Shown: positions 15,701-59,174, numbered from the stretch's first letter. The stretch: DNA of 64,000 nucleotides from Pteria penguin (GCA_035048485.1 CM068583.1:46505790-46569789), one strand, 5' to 3'. Translations and numbers: made by a program. The notes: generated by a model from the letters alone, not told the origin.

Positions 15701-18700
15701 ACCACGTGTAGAGATTGGATATACATGTATATCAAAACAACAATAATGATTATATGTCATTGGAATCTCTCCGTAAGTCCCTTTTCCCCTTGCTCATATG
15801 TAAATATAATTATTGATTCATTGATATATTAAAACAGTACCTAGTATAACCTTATATGCCTTTGATTTTAGTATATCTAGTAGAATTATCTTAGTCAACC
15901 TAATATAATCTGACATTCCTTTGTCTTAGTCAGTCTAGTATAATCTGACATTCCTTTGTCTTAGTCAGTCTAGTATAATCTGACATTCCATTGTCTTAGT
16001 CAGTCTAGTATAATCTGACATTCCTTTGTCTTAGTCAGTCTAGTATAATCTGACATTCCATTGTCTTAGTCAGTCTAGTATAATCTGACATTCCTTTGTC
16101 TTTGTCAATCTAGTATAATCTGACATTCCTTAGTCTTTGTCAATCTAGTATAATCTGACATTCCTTTGTCTTAGTCAGTCTAGTATAATCTGACATTTCT
16201 TTGTCTTAGGTAAATGAATCATTTCTGATTGTAAGTGCCTTTACTTTTCAGTACGAGTGTGACATAAGTAGTGCGTCTTGGCGACATACGAAGTTCTCAA
16301 ACAGTAAAGAAAAAGATCTCATGACGCTCGATGATTTTACTTGGGAAACCAATTACGCAGGATACAAAAAGGGGAAAGTGACGTCTCCTTCATTTAAGCC
16401 AGAGGTAAACTAGTGTAACACACATTTGTTACAGCATTCTTACTTGATTGCAGATTGTGTATTGCTTACAGCAACTTTGGTACTGAACAGTATTCAATCA
16501 TTGTTCGTCCCAGTTACCAGTGTTAGACCTCTGCCATCTAAGTGTCATAACTGAACTCTTGGTAATTCATTTGATTGTCTACCAATACTCATAACATAAC
16601 TGAATGCTTGGTAATTCATTTGATTGTCTACCAAAACATTACATAAATGAATGGTTGGTAATTCATTTGATTGTCTACCAATACTTATAACATAACTGAA
16701 TGCTTGGTAATTCATTTGATTGTCTACCAATACTCATTACATAACTGAATGCTTGGTAATTCATTTGATTGTCTACCAATACTCATAACATTACTAAACT
16801 CTTGGTAATTCATTTGATTGTCTACCAATACTCATAACATAACTGAATGCATGGTAATTCATTTGATTGTCTACCAATACTCATTACATAACTGAATGCT
16901 TGGTAATTCATTTGATTGTCTACCAATACTCACAACATAACTGATTCTTTGGTAATTCATTTGATTGTCTACCAATACTCATAACATAACTGAATGCTCG
17001 GTAATTTATTTGATTGTCTACCAATACTCATAACATAACTGAATGCTTGGTAATTCATTTGATTGTCTACCAATACTCATAACATAACTGATTGTTTGGT
17101 AATTCATTTGATTGTCTACCAATACTCATAACATAACTGAATGCTTGGTAATTCATTTGATTGTCTACCAATACTCATAACTGAATGCTTGGTAATTCAT
17201 TTGATTGTCTACCAATACTCACAACATAACTGAATGCTTGGTAATTCATTTGATTGTCTACCAATACTCATTACATAAATGAATGCTTGGTAATTCATTT
17301 GATTGTCTACCAATACTCATTACATAACTGAATGCTTGGTAATTCATTTGATTGTCTACCAATCCATGATTAAAGATGATGATCATGAGTTATTAAGCAT
17401 GTGTTGGCAGTTACAGTCATGTAATCATATCGACAAATGTGTAGATCTACTTATATTTTTACATTTCAGAAATTGCTCAAAGAAGCAAAGAAGATCCTGG
17501 AGACAACAAATGCTACTGTGGAGGTAATCTTTACGACATTATGTTTCTTTCGCATAGATATGACATTTGTATTGGAAGTAATTTTTATATAAAAAAATAG
17601 CAATAACAGTAACAATAAAAAGAAATAAACCAAAATAGAAATTGATACAGTGAACAGAACTGTTTTGCTTCTAATGTTAGAAGATTTGACGATTATGATT
17701 ACAATCTCTTATATGAATGTTTTGTCATTGGTGATCCTAGAGACAATTCAAATATTAGTAGTAATCGAATGAATGGTCAGTATCAAAGAATACATCGAAA
17801 ACACACAAATCTATGATTTGATTCACTTATGATTTTCATCATAAAAGTATTTTAATGCTTGAAATGTACATACATGTATTTTATATTTTGTGATATTCGA
17901 ACTTTTCAGAGTGATTCAATTGATTTCTCTAAATACATTCGTAAATACCTTCCCCATGATAAACGGTTTCTTCGTTACTTCATCACACCTCTGGAAGCCT
18001 CAAACATCATGAGCGACACCTCATACAATTCCCAAGATAAAAGACGCTATCCGTGAGTACTCAGCCTTATTTGTTAGTATTCAACATGTTCAGATACTGA
18101 TTGGTTACCAGAAGAAATAGAATTGGTGGAAGTACAATCATCGTTAGCCCTGAAGGTGGGGGATGAGGTTGACGAACAGTCACACTGGAAACGAGTTTAA
18201 ATCAAATACCAATATATCTGTTCATTAGTGTGTACTGTATTATTTAATAAAAAAAAATAGACACCGTTTAAATGGAAGTGTACTTCACAAAGGGGTTCGT
18301 AAACTTCTTAAATACGCCAGTCAATACATGTCTGGTGAAAGTTGCTGCTATAGTTGGTATTTAATTTGTCGTATTTGTTTTTATCCTTCTCTCATATTCA
18401 ATATTTTCTTTTCCTCAGTTGCATATTAATTATATACCACATCAGATTTCTCACTCTGGTAAAGCGCTTTTACGACTGAAAACTACGGGCACAACGATCG
18501 CTATAAGACTTTCTCTCATCATAAAAATCATTGGTTTCCCATTTATGCAAGATTTGATCCCCTTATAATGAACTTTTATACATTGAATTCCACTTATACT
18601 GAGGTTTAATTAATTCCCCGGAAATGTGTATATACTATCTTGGATATATTGAAAAAGAAATACATTTTTGTTGGATACATTCGCTATTGTATTTCATTTT

Positions 18701-19355
18701 CTGTAGTGAAGGGGTATCCAGTTTCATTACTCAAACTTCTACTACTTATATTTTATTCAAAAAGAAAGGTAATTGTCACATTAACCCCTAAGACCTTTGT
18801 ATTATGATTGTTGTAGAATATTCCTGTGCAAAGGATTTATCATTTAATTGTTTTCATACCCTTATTCTATTGTTGTGTGGCCGTGACACTCCTTATATAA
18901 CTTTATTGTTTTCATCGTATTCATGCAATTTTGAATTATTTTGTTTGATCTGTATGTTTTAAGCATTAATGGCGGATGTAATAAGCCAAACAGGAGGCGA
19001 TGCTTACTACTCCCTGGAACCTGGAGTCAACTCTTGTTTAAGGTGTTCATGACTCGATTGTTATGGGAATAATGATATTGCATCACAAACTTGCCAATTT
19101 TACACTGATATATGGTTTTCATTTCTCATTAGCTCTTAACTAGATCATATGATTATTTCTGTTAACGTTTTTATTTTTAGACTTCCTTTCAAATTACCTA
19201 TTTCAAGAGAGAGTGATAATGTAGATGTCGATGGGTCAATAGATAATTCATCGCCTACTCCAAGGTATCCGGATGCAGACTATGATAACATTATGAATAA
19301 AGATGCCAAGACAGAACGTAATCTACGGAAAAGAAATGCAATGTATGAGGAATGA
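2678..19355 (+). CDS. Copy A: class V aminotransferase / cysteine desulfurase-like protein (5' partial)
   Basis: PLP-dependent fold-type-I enzyme related to the SufS/CsdA cysteine desulfurases; substrate unknown. Exons: 2678-2708, 7181-7297, 7794-7926, 8291-8422, 10144-10285, 11256-11295, 11490-11548, 11666-11739, 11883-11993, 12152-12198, 12327-12531, 13132-13199, 15320-15361, 15557-15668, 16252-16404, 17470-17523, 17910-18052, 19181-19355 (TGA). They join in frame to 611 residues; the N-terminal roughly 50 are upstream of the window. Motifs in order: IYCDYTASG; PTYANTHS; TGSGATGAIH (PLP phosphate); GPYEHHSNILPWRE (His stacks on PLP); SACSNVTG; VFDFAAGG (Asp to the pyridine N); STHKFVGGPGTPG (Schiff-base Lys); GGGTVSFVTR; REEGGTP; ARGGCACAGPY (Arg plus a Cys at the SufS catalytic position); RPGFTRINLPYFYD. 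An acidic and polar tail follows. All introns are GT-AG. It looks like the catalytically intact copy. The fold assignment is firm; desulfurase activity is inferred. Confidence 0.88.
3140..5220 (+). mobile_element. 5'-truncated non-LTR retrotransposon in the first visible intron of copy A
   Basis: The open frame starts before the first ATG, since in-frame peptide can be read from about 3150 (NAIRSLNINKSCAED). The element therefore begins inside its pol region, with no endonuclease domain seen. It ends at an A-rich tail near 5197-5220 (AAATAAAAAAACTAAAAAAC). Such 5' truncation is typical of target-primed insertion. It lies in the sense orientation inside the 2709-7180 intron. Confidence 0.8.
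3254..5038 (+). CDS. Non-LTR retrotransposon reverse transcriptase (truncated ORF2-like)
   Basis: A 594-residue open frame with reverse transcriptase blocks: FKKGDCNDPNNYRGITIVS (fingers), FGFKPGLST, CCFIDYQKAFDFID (motif A), SSGLLQGEVMSPILFSLYIN (motif B), MYADDTVI (motif C with the catalytic YADD), and WNLTVNIEKTKVLVF (motifs D/E). A C-terminal zinc-finger-like motif, CTLCN...DEYHFILVCPHY, is near residues 527-549. The frame has no internal stop. The listed start is only the first ATG; homology continues upstream, so the protein is an N-truncated remnant. It is not a host gene. The clade cannot be fixed by eye. Confidence 0.85.
   Translation: MHKMFNAILKSGFFPTAWSKGCIVPIFKKGDCNDPNNYRGITIVSCLGKLFTSILNKRLLQWDKEHNIITDAEFGFKPGLSTVNAIFVLQSLVSRTLKRKKKLYCCFIDYQKAFDFIDRCSLWSKLIKQGVTGKMFSVIRSLYSQIKVCVKHNGQLTDYFNSSSGLLQGEVMSPILFSLYINDFEMYFLKENCPSIDIQLINVFLLMYADDTVIISETCDGLQTMLNSLLEYTKKWNLTVNIEKTKVLVFRNGKKLKDNEFWTYDGKRVDNVDQFNYLGILLNYNGKFLQTQKHTAQQGRKALFAISSALKNFNFNIETKCSIFDTYVSSILNYGSEIWGFHKALDVEKVHLMFLKIMLGVKNSTCNNLVYCELGRFPLCMNRKLKIFKYWLKLRKSENCILNACYEELLANNDEWIANIKTELSNMGLYYLWDEFYSDRYIISTIEQRMNDMFKQSLLAEIARSSKGFLYQHLIDNCSLQYYLRKPIPELYKKYVSRFRMVSHNLRVEQGRYSNETRFNRKCTLCNSNDVEDEYHFILVCPHYSTIRSKYIKKYYYCKPSVFKLVQLLSVNNVKEICGLGKYLYLACKMRNSV
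5450..6300 (+). mobile_element. Degenerate second copy of the same reverse-transcriptase family
   Basis: Broken frames match the intact element just upstream: FSLYINDFENEL near 5520, LMYANDTVLLSE near 5615 (YADD changed to YAND), and KWNLVVNVDKTKIVVF near 5700. Further downstream are matches to the thumb region. It has stops and frameshifts throughout, so it is an old insertion in the same orientation, or an older copy of the family. Confidence 0.75.
6301..7180. other. Intron remainder with a CT/TA microsatellite
   Basis: This is the end of the long copy A intron. The only structure seen is a (CT)n run followed by (TA)n at 6689-6756. The intron closes at the acceptor ATAAAG before 7181. Confidence 0.7.
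8092..8265. repeat. 22-bp tandem repeat in a copy A intron
   Basis: About 7-8 imperfect units of GAAGTATGCCGATGTTATGAGT, period 22, between exons 7794-7926 and 8291-8422. The array stops about 25 bases before the downstream acceptor. Confidence 0.85.
8680..9610. repeat. 45-bp minisatellite in a copy A intron
   Basis: About 20 imperfect units with the core TATGGTCCATACCGTGAATT and a spacer GCGGTAGTATAATGATACAT. Three near-perfect units lie at 9217-9355 (matching points 9221 and 9266). The unit has diverged at both ends of the array. The minus-strand open frames here are repeat artefacts. Confidence 0.88.
10655..11042. repeat. 50-bp minisatellite in a copy A intron
   Basis: Seven to eight units of period 50 (TTGTCTATTG recurs at 10741 and 10791), each with TTCTGTTGTTATTCTGACTT and ATCACGGTGTAT. 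Units differ mainly at TTGGGTACGA versus TTGGTTACGG, and those two types are interspersed. This shows recent homogenisation. Confidence 0.9.
13550..14885 (-). mobile_element. Penelope-like element relic (reverse transcriptase and downstream part)
   Basis: On the minus strand, from about 14880 downward, broken frames give NSGFFSNKQYTSYKYCT, QFDGKIYQQIVGIP (motif B region), RYLDNILVIDNPEFEQ (motif C position), then YDKREDFGFPIVNFLYLDV and YGIYISQLVRFVR. These are Penelope-like reverse transcriptase features. The catalytic YIDD is degraded to YLDN. The 13550-13870 part repeats at 31085-31480, 40600-41090 and 53530-53715 as a common 3' region. It lies antisense in the copy A intron 13200-15319. 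Confidence 0.75.
15118..15187. repeat. 21-bp tandem repeat, about 3.3 units
   Basis: Perfect units of GAGTAGCCGAGTAATGCTCC plus A, period 21, in the copy A intron 13200-15319, about 130 bases before the next exon. Confidence 0.9.
15890..16212. repeat. 35-bp minisatellite in a copy A intron
   Basis: About nine units of period 35 with CTAGTATAATCTGACATTCC and TTTGTCTTAGTCAGT, only 40-50 bases before the acceptor of exon 16252-16404. Confidence 0.9.
16550..17365. repeat. 49-bp minisatellite in a copy A intron
   Basis: About 16-17 units of period near 49 with CTTGGTAATTCATTTGATTG and TCTACCAATACTCATAACAT. It fills most of the intron between exons 16252-16404 and 17470-17523. There are no unique spacers, so it is not a CRISPR array. 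Confidence 0.92.
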
Positions 19356-20967
19356 CCAGAGTGAAGAAAACAATGCTGTTCATACAGGGCGATCACTTTC
19401 TAGTCATTATTTATATACAACATGTATTTATGAACTTTAGTTGTCACAAGCTCTTCATGAGTTTCATACGGACTTTGTCCATCATCTCATTTGCTATGTT
19501 TACAGTAAAGATAATGTATGGAATGCATAACCCTAGTATCATACCACTTTTCCGTTGTAAATCTATAAGAACATAATACCATTATGAATTTATTGTCAAC
19601 ATTCGCATTTCGACTGCTTATGTCTATTCAGTGATGCTGAATGCTAAAATAGAAAACATTCAAATATTTGTTTCCTAAATGGAAAAGCTAAAACCCGCCA
19701 AAGGACAGATACTGCGCATGAAGGTGAACACGACTTCATCTCTATTTAGAGCAGAAATCAAATTTATTTCTATCAGTGCTTTTAACTTGTTATGGTATAT
19801 TAACAAAATTTCAGAAACTTGCATATTTAATTCATTCACTGCATGCATGTTCCTGTGAAGTTTATAATTTATACTTATCTGCTTGGATGATCCCAATAAT
19901 TTCATAATGAAAATATATTTTTTTATATAGATGTTATGAGCTGAAATAAACAGATACAACAATATCTATTATAAATTATATGGTTGTCACAAGTAGGTAA
20001 TCGAAACAAGTGTTCGATTTTTCGATATAAAATATTTGTGTTAATTCATATTTCATAGTTTATTTCTTGGCCACATTTTCACCGATTAGATGAAAAATGC
20101 TCTACTGATTGTATTTCCGATGAGTTGCACCAAGGAGACCTACCAGTTACAGCAGTAAAGACATCAACTAATAACCGACAGCGGAATCTTCAGACACCGT
20201 AGACATCGGGAGATCAACGATCAAGGGGAGAAGTTTCCGATACCATAATTCTAAACTGCTGTCTGGTAATCGGTAGACAAGCCACTAAGCACTGCTATCT
20301 AATTATTGTTACACAAGCCACTAAACACTGCTCTCTGATCCTCGGTAGAGAAACCACTAAGCACAGCTATTTGGTCATCGATAGACAAGGCACTAAGCAC
20401 AGCTAGAATCTCTCTCAATATTGTGCAGGAAGCTGGATTGGGTACCGCCAGACGCATTTAACACCGAAAGGATTTTGGAAGATCACCACCGATAAGCCTA
20501 TATTTAAGGGAAATAAAACGCGCATTCCAAGGTTTCAGCAAGCAAACTTTCATCAGATATTTAAAGAAAACTTATTTGTGAAGCCAGCTATCGTATATGC
20601 ATTTAAAAAGATATTAATATACATGTATTCTTAAACACACGATAGCATAGTGTGTTACACCCAGTTGCCCATGTTAGAATGTTTCACACCCATACGAATT
20701 ATCGCACAGGGTCCGTGCAGATGTTGACCGATCTATGATCCCATTTTCATCTTCTAGTACCCCACAGGTGCCTTTCAAGGACACATTAAAATCCGGACAT
20801 TTCGGTCGAATATCCTCTGATTACCGATTTGGCACGGACACCACTACAACGATTAAACACAGACATTGGTGACACTCTACGATCTCCTAAAATATACCAA
20901 AACCGTTTTAAACGTAACCAAGACATACATAAATCAAATAACAAATATGCATGTCTCATTTAGTTTG

Positions 20968-21033
<66 letters not shown>

Positions 21034-22792
21034 ATGTGTTCATGTCACAGAAAGCGAATTGTGAGAATAAAATAAGTGTAAAGTCCACTTTCTATTTAAA
21101 CTTTGGCACGTGGGATAATCAAGTGGCTTTAGTTGAGTGTACTTTTATTACTGTTGTCTTTAAGAAATATAATATGATGACCACACCGAATGCTTAACCA
21201 CACCATTTGAATGGCGATATTCACTTTTATGGACGACCTAAAGTCGGAACCATAACTGCTTACAATTAGTTATTTTTGAGATGTCTTTTCATGTGCTTAT
21301 TACTGTTTGCTCTTTGTGTCTTTTTGCGACGTTGTCATACAACTTTCATCATCATTGATATGAACATATTATTGTCATTCCCTTGAATTGTGCATATTCA
21401 TGCCCTTTGTTACCATGTATCGATTGATTTTTACCTATAATGAATGCTGGCAGTGTTTTTGGTTCATTTGCCTAGGTGTTGCATCGACCGGTCGACAGGA
21501 ATATTCACGTTACGAATCAGATCCAAACTTTGATTTTACAAGTGCACGGTTGTTGCTCTCTTCTTCAACGTTTTGTTCATTATGTCTACTAATTTACTAT
21601 CCCCTACTGTTAACCGTTTGTTACCAAGTTTTATTGTACATTTCCACAGCTCTACAGCTAAGTCAGATGGCTTTCCTTTCCCTGTTTAATGTCACATCAG
21701 GATTGTGTAACATGCGGAAGTAAATATGTATTTGTTGCAGAAATAGGGATACCTATAGAGAAAAATTGATTGGCATGGCTTCCATTTTGTCCAAGCAGAG
21801 GATCGAAACAGACCAGAGGAAGATTATTTGACTCACTCGAACACCGATTTTATTGTTGGTGTCTGCTCACGGTATATGATTAAATAAATGTATAGTTTCA
21901 GTCGCTTGTTCTCTTATAAACGTAAAAAAGGTTTCGACGGTCTGATAAGTAAAATGAGGTAAAATGCTAAGTTACTGAACGGTAGTCAATAAAGAATATC
22001 CATCATACTGTATGTATAACAACATAAAGTTATTATGGAACCCTGGAAGAACCAGAGCTGAGATCGAGTAACATGAAGAATAAGCATCTTTTGCTGAAAT
22101 GTAGAGCAGGTTGGGACCTATTTTGTCCTTGACCAAAGTTTATCAAAAGACATTAAAATATAGCATTTTCCTAACATCAAGGTGTAGTGATCGTCCTTCT
22201 AAACTCCTAAATCTGCCACAGTTCGCAGCTAGGCTTTTAAGAATTAGGGACTGCTGTCCTTTTTTTCAAATAAATTGAACTGAATGATCTGATAAACAAG
22301 AACACTGAAAACAAAGTAAAAAAGCTTATATGTACATGTATATATCCAGTCATGCATAAATCCCATGATAAACGATCGCTGTTACAGTGTTACTTTCCCG
22401 TTACGTAAAATCAGTTGGATATCGTGATGTGAAATAATATATCTCATTGCGTTGGAATTTAAGATACCTTTAAAGCAAAGGCAGATTCAAAGATAAATAC
22501 ATGGAAAAGAATGTATTAAAACTCTAATTATATACTAGTTCAAATGATTTACAGATAACATTGTGCTTAATTAACAATACTGGCAAATCCATACTGATAT
22601 CATCTCAAGCAGGGTATTGTCAAACTATCGTAAGCCTTTAAATAAGAGAATAAAGTGATAGATCGTGCAAGCTACTGTAATATTTATTGAACTTAACTGT
22701 TCAATATGTGTAAACAAAGTGAGTGACGAACAAAGTTAATCAAGAAAATGTGGATGACAAAGGGACATCGGCCTGTATTTTCATGAAGAAAG
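19356..22792. other. Intergenic region between copies A and B
   Basis: It follows the TGA of copy A and holds no gene I can support. Seen here: a possible AATAAA at 19945-19950 (about 590 bases past the stop, so weak); an imperfect repeat of CACTAAGCACTGCTATCT-like units at about 20270-20405; and a (TA)n run at 20973-21031. The 111-residue open frame at 21388-21723 has no recognisable motif or splice context. The promoter of copy B must lie in its right-hand part, but I see no clear TATA box. Confidence 0.6.
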
Positions 22793-38040
<15,248 letters not shown>

Positions 38041-40185
38041 ACATCAAGTTTAAGATTTACATTATGGAATCATTCATGCACCAGAGCAATGTATCAAGAT
38101 ATAACATTATGCTGTTAGTAAGGCATTAGAGAATCTGTGCAATTAAACCTCTTATTTTACTGTGAGGCTGAGAAATAAACAAGTGATCATTTTGTTTATG
38201 GCAAAAATGCTTGGTTTTCCTTTGACACTATATTCACAGTGCGATATGGTATTTATAACATTCATGTATATACAACATTCAATTGATATCCAATTAAATG
38301 TAGTCCAAACACATCCAATTTTACCATTAAAATTTAGTCTAATAACTATGTAGTTACTCAAACTTAATAATAAGATAAACTTAATAAATAAGATATTATT
38401 GAAGTTTTATGATATTTGTATTAAATATTCTTAATGATATTATACAACGAAGTGAGAAGGGTAGGTCCGTTGAAACAAACCCTCAGGAGCAGGTGCCATT
38501 GTGGTTTGTTTTTATTTATAGAATATAAATGTATATGTTCATTGTTTTATGCTATGTAAATTGACAAATGCAAAATATTATAGGTATCAACGTAACAAAT
38601 GACCTTGACTAGAGTCATGTAAGCGTTTTGGCTACCATAAGTCTTGTTCGGGAGGAGAACTCCATGGCTTCTGAGTGGGTATATTGCTAGGTATATTTTT
38701 TGGATTGAAATTCTATTTATGGACTATCTATATATGTCTGGGAGAACAACTGCAAATACTAAATGGGATAAGACCAAGTGTCCGGAAGGAGTGACCGTAT
38801 CATGTTAATATGCCACACCTTTTGCAAATGTTTCAATAAAGTCTCTCGCTTTGGTGGTTAACTCGTGTAGGTAATTTATCAGATCAGTAATAGAACACCC
38901 CATGTATAGTCGTAATCTATATTATCATATATATATATATATATAATAAATGAAAACTCTTTTTCATGTATATGACAATAATTGGAAATACATATCTCTA
39001 GATTAGATACCCCTCTGTATAAATGACAATGTTATTACTCTGATTACTGCAATTCATACTATAATGTATAATGTTTGATCACGGTAGGAAGTTTAAAATG
39101 TGTATGATTAATGCCACCGACTAAAAGTAAGTATAAGACCATTAACATGCATTAATTTTGCACAATCTCTGTATTTCGACAATTTATGTCTTCGATTATG
39201 CTCAAGGCAAAAACTGAACATCCTGAAGATTTGATTAGCAAACTTTTTTTTAAAATTTTAAATGAGTTCTAAAGGTAAGGGCAGAATTACGCATGAAAAA
39301 GATACTTCTTAGATGTAAAAAGTGCCATAAATCGTATTTTTGTATTTGATATTTATTTTCGCTTTCTCGCAAATGAAATCATTAAACTAAGTATTCAGTA
39401 TGTGAAATTTCCCAAAACTTTTCCAGTCAATTTATAGATATTAAAGTCTTCCAATGGGAAGTATATATATATACAAGTATAAAAAATGACTACACTCTCA
39501 TTCGCGATGCATGTGTTTATAAATTTTTCATGAGATAAAGAGTGTTGTCATTTTTTCCAGCCAAGTTTGCATGTTGTTTAAATATTTTGAAAATGACGCA
39601 CTATTATATACATTAGAATCAATCGGTACAGACGATGTAATCCGCACTCAGTGGTTTACCAAAACTTTAAACCACTATCTGTCCTGCATATCAGACACAT
39701 ACGATATTAAGGGTATTACATCTGGCAACTATCAATTCAATCGGTTTATATTTAGACTCAGAGGGGATACTCAATTTAATTCATGTACATAGGTATCGAT
39801 GATCATTACTGCACTATAAATGAGATTTAACCCCTTTACGACGTAGACCCAAAAATAAATAAATAAAAGGAAATGAAATAAAATAAAACATTCGGACAAT
39901 AGGGTAAAAAGTACATTTAATAACTCATTTCTAAAACAAGATATACCAAAGTAACACGTGAAGGATACGACCTTGAGATTTGTTCAACATCTAATCAGGT
40001 GAGAGGGGACACATGATTCTCATGTGTCTCTCTGGACACATGATTGCATTGAACGTCTATCTGAGAGCCTTAGTGTAGTCGATGTAATAAAATATATACT
40101 GAAAATGTCAATACCAAGCAAGCAAACGTAAATGGCACAAACATAACTTCTGACCAACGGACAACATTAATTATTTATTAATCTT
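38041..40185. other. Intergenic region downstream of copy B
   Basis: Candidate poly(A) signals AATAAA lie at 38174-38179 (134 bases past the copy B stop) and 38383-38388. A repeat phrase AACCCTCAGGAGCAGGTGCC is near 38480. An open frame at 39571-39792 has an acceptor-like TTTTTTCCAG upstream but no recognisable homology. No gene is called. Confidence 0.5.
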
Positions 40186-40189
40186 ACTA

Positions 40190-41095
40190 AATACGGGTTT
40201 TAGCTTATCTTGATGAGAAAACTGAGCTTGAAAACTATATTACGGCCATTTATCCATCTGAACTTCATTTAAACAAAGTCAATACTTCCGACCAGGACTT
40301 AGATATTAAAATTATTAACAATAATATTCATACCAGCATATATGATAATCGTGACGACTTTGGATTTCCTATTGTAAATTTACCTTATCTAGATGTCCCA
40401 GACTTCCATCATATGGTATTTATATCAGTCAATTGGTTCGGTTCGTTAAAGCCTGCATTAACGTTTTGGATTTTCAAAAAATTCTCAGATTACTTTAAAA
40501 CTTCTTACTCAGATATCATAAACTTCGAAAAACTTTTGGTAAATTTTACAGATCTTATTCAGACATTTTGTCTAAATTGGAAATGTGACTTTTCAACATA
40601 TATCCAGAGAAATATCCCATTCCAATTTCTACGGTGATCTAGTGTACAAACTAAGGAGGGTCAAAGGTTCCGATAATTTCATATCGGCGGGTTCTAAAAT
40701 TATTAAACGCCTTCTACATCGACAATATGACCCCGAGATCATCGCAAAGACCATAGTTCTTTTATTGGGTCCCTCTACAACCCAATGCAGACTTTTGCTT
40801 GAGCGTTGCTCTCTGACTAGCAGGGCGATAGGGACTCTATGACAGGCCTTGTCCAAAGGTTCTGATCCTTGTCCCCTCTGACTGTTAGTCGGAACTACTA
40901 TTGATCAAGCATCTGAGCTCGGCTTACAGACGGGCAGAGTACGGTTTACTTATGTTGATGTCGCCTTACATATTTTGATAGCAACATGTTATTCTACACG
41001 TTTCGTGTTAAACAAAATTTTTATGACCTCTCTTCTTGAGAAACCTATGGATCCTTGATCTCTATATGGAGGATTATTTATAAATTTGTAAATTT
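40190..41095 (+). mobile_element. Penelope-like element relic
   Basis: Plus-strand broken frames read YDNRDDFGFPIVNLPYLDV near 40338, then FISVNWFG and FKKFSDYFKTSYSDIINF near 40470, then FYGDLVYKLRRVKGSDNF near 40630. The first matches the Penelope relic at 14170-14400. It is followed by the shared 3' block up to 41090. The catalytic palm is missing here. It lies between copies B and C. Confidence 0.72.
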
Positions 41096-42512
<1,417 letters not shown>

Positions 42513-42539
42513 ATCATGGACCCCAGTTAATTATAAATA

Positions 42540-43010
42540 TAAATATAGAACATATATACCTTTTAATTTTGTGAACCAGATGCGCATTTCGACAACTTAT
42601 GTCTCTTCAGTAATGCTCGTGCCCGAATGATTGGAATTCTCATAATATATAAATATTTGAAGAGCAGTATTGCAAATCACCGAAAAGTGAACCAAAGGGT
42701 CTATCGAAGGACAGAGCTACGCATGAGGGAGATACTCCTTAGTTTTAGAGTGATTTACTTAATTTGATGAAAATTTGAAGTATATATTTCATGTCAGTAC
42801 AAAAGCACTGAAAACTAGACTTATGATGCCCTCGGGGACTATCAGTCCACCGGCAGTGACACCGGCCTAGTGGTTATAACAATTATAGAACATATATACC
42901 TTTTAATTTTGTGCACCAGATGCGCATTTCGACATATGTCTCTTCAGTGATGCTCGTGGTCGAATGATAGGAATTCTCATAATATATAAATATTGGAAGT
43001 GCAGAAAACA
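42540..43010. repeat. Interspersed repeat copies, inverted relative to 35430-36370
   Basis: Two copies start with AGAACATATATACCTTTTAA (42548 and 42888) and continue with CAGATGCGCATTTCGACA, TATGTCTCTTCAGT and ATGCTCGTG. The first extends to CGCATGAGGGAGATACTCCT near 42735. Between them is GGGACTATCAGTCCACCGG, a phrase recurring elsewhere in the window. Confidence 0.7.
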
Positions 43011-43324
43011 GAAGTGGAATCATGTGCCATGAAGAAGTAGGCATTCCCTGTCGATCAGTCACCTCCGCCGTGATGCCATAAGTGTATGCGAAATAATGCT
43101 AAATTTATATTAAAAACGCAATATGATCATTTGATATCCCCTGGCGGCCCCTTATCGTCTGATGGTTCACATAATTGAGATTACGTATTAGTAACATATA
43201 CAAGTTTTCGTAACATGACCTTCAGAAATTTTTAAAAAGAATTATCCAAACAAACAATGAATGAATGACAAAGATCTCACATCCTTGACAACTCTTCAGA
43301 CGTTGCAAAATACGAAAGTAACTG

Positions 43325-43435
43325 GTGTCACATGACTATAACACTAACAACAATGTACCACCGTGGACATTCACGGACCCCTGAAATTCAGAGGTGAGAC
43401 CAGGTGCCCGGAGGAGTGAGTACAATGTTGTGGAG
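43325..43435 (-). repeat. Interspersed repeat related to the 430-2340 minisatellite
   Basis: Read on the minus strand: CACTCCTCCGGGCACCTGG, TCTCACCTCTGAATTTCAGG, GGTCCGTGAATGTCCAC, then GTCATGTGACACCAGTTAC. The same order occurs on the plus strand at 58195-58330 and 58525-58645. This copy helps define the full body of the repeat that seeded the minisatellite. Confidence 0.75.
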
Positions 43436-44130
43436 CTTCTAGCACACTTTTTTATCTGAGAATAAGTGCAGGGTTTACCACACTTTTATTCAAATCAGTA
43501 AACATGAAATCATGGATCATGATTCTAAGAGCATCCTTCCATCATGACTCGGATAATTCTGTGCAATGTTCTTCACAAACGTCCCCTCTAAAATGAATGG
43601 TTTAGCTTTCTAAACTCATATCACATAATTGCGAAAAAAAATTAAACAATTATATGAATGAAATCGACATAAATTACATATATAAAAATATAGTCAATAA
43701 AATGTTATAAAAATCATTTTTAGTTAATATGCAGTGTTGATATGTATTTGAGGATTTGGGGCGTACTTTAGTACTACTTTCCCCATACCAAAATCTTTTT
43801 GCATACGCAATAGGTAGTAGTCGTGCAATATATATTCGCAACTATGCTACATAATGAGATAAAACACATCGAAAATAATGTCAGGACTGATAATATTTTA
43901 ACTGAATGCATAATATTCTTATCAGATCTTTGTGATTGGCAGGTATTCTGCCCGTTCTCCAACCGCCTGACAGATTACTTTATGTCCAATTAGCGATACC
44001 CGTGAAGCATGCTGATATAATCGGAAGCATGGAATTATAAATCCCTTGCGTTAAATTGAGGTGACAAAGTAATATATCTTGTTAGACACCAAAACTGGTA
44101 GATTACATAATTTTACCTTCGCTAAGTCGC

Positions 44131-44140
44131 TATAAATGTG
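44131..44140 (+). promoter_or_regulatory. Possible TATA box of copy C
   Basis: TATAAATGTG lies 83 bases upstream of the copy C start codon at 44214, a plausible core-promoter spacing for a short 5' leader. TATA-like strings are common in AT-rich DNA and no equivalent is clear upstream of copy B, so this is weak. Confidence 0.25.
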
Positions 44141-44213
44141 TAAAGAAATAAAAAGACTTATTTTAAATCATGTGATAGTAGGGAGATACAGCAGTCGGTA
44201 TTGATGACGGAGG

Positions 44214-59174
<14,961 letters not shown>

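Noticed and set aside
16550..17365. CRISPR-like direct repeats
   Set aside because: The whole 49-base unit repeats with no unique spacers, and the setting is a eukaryotic intron.
21388..21723. A 111-codon open frame between copies A and B
   Set aside because: Hydrophobic by AT-rich composition, with no motif, no paralog and no splice support.
39571..39792. A 73-codon open frame after an acceptor-like TTTTTTCCAG
   Set aside because: No recognisable domain, no partner exon and no paralog, and it sits between two complete genes. It is left as unexplained.
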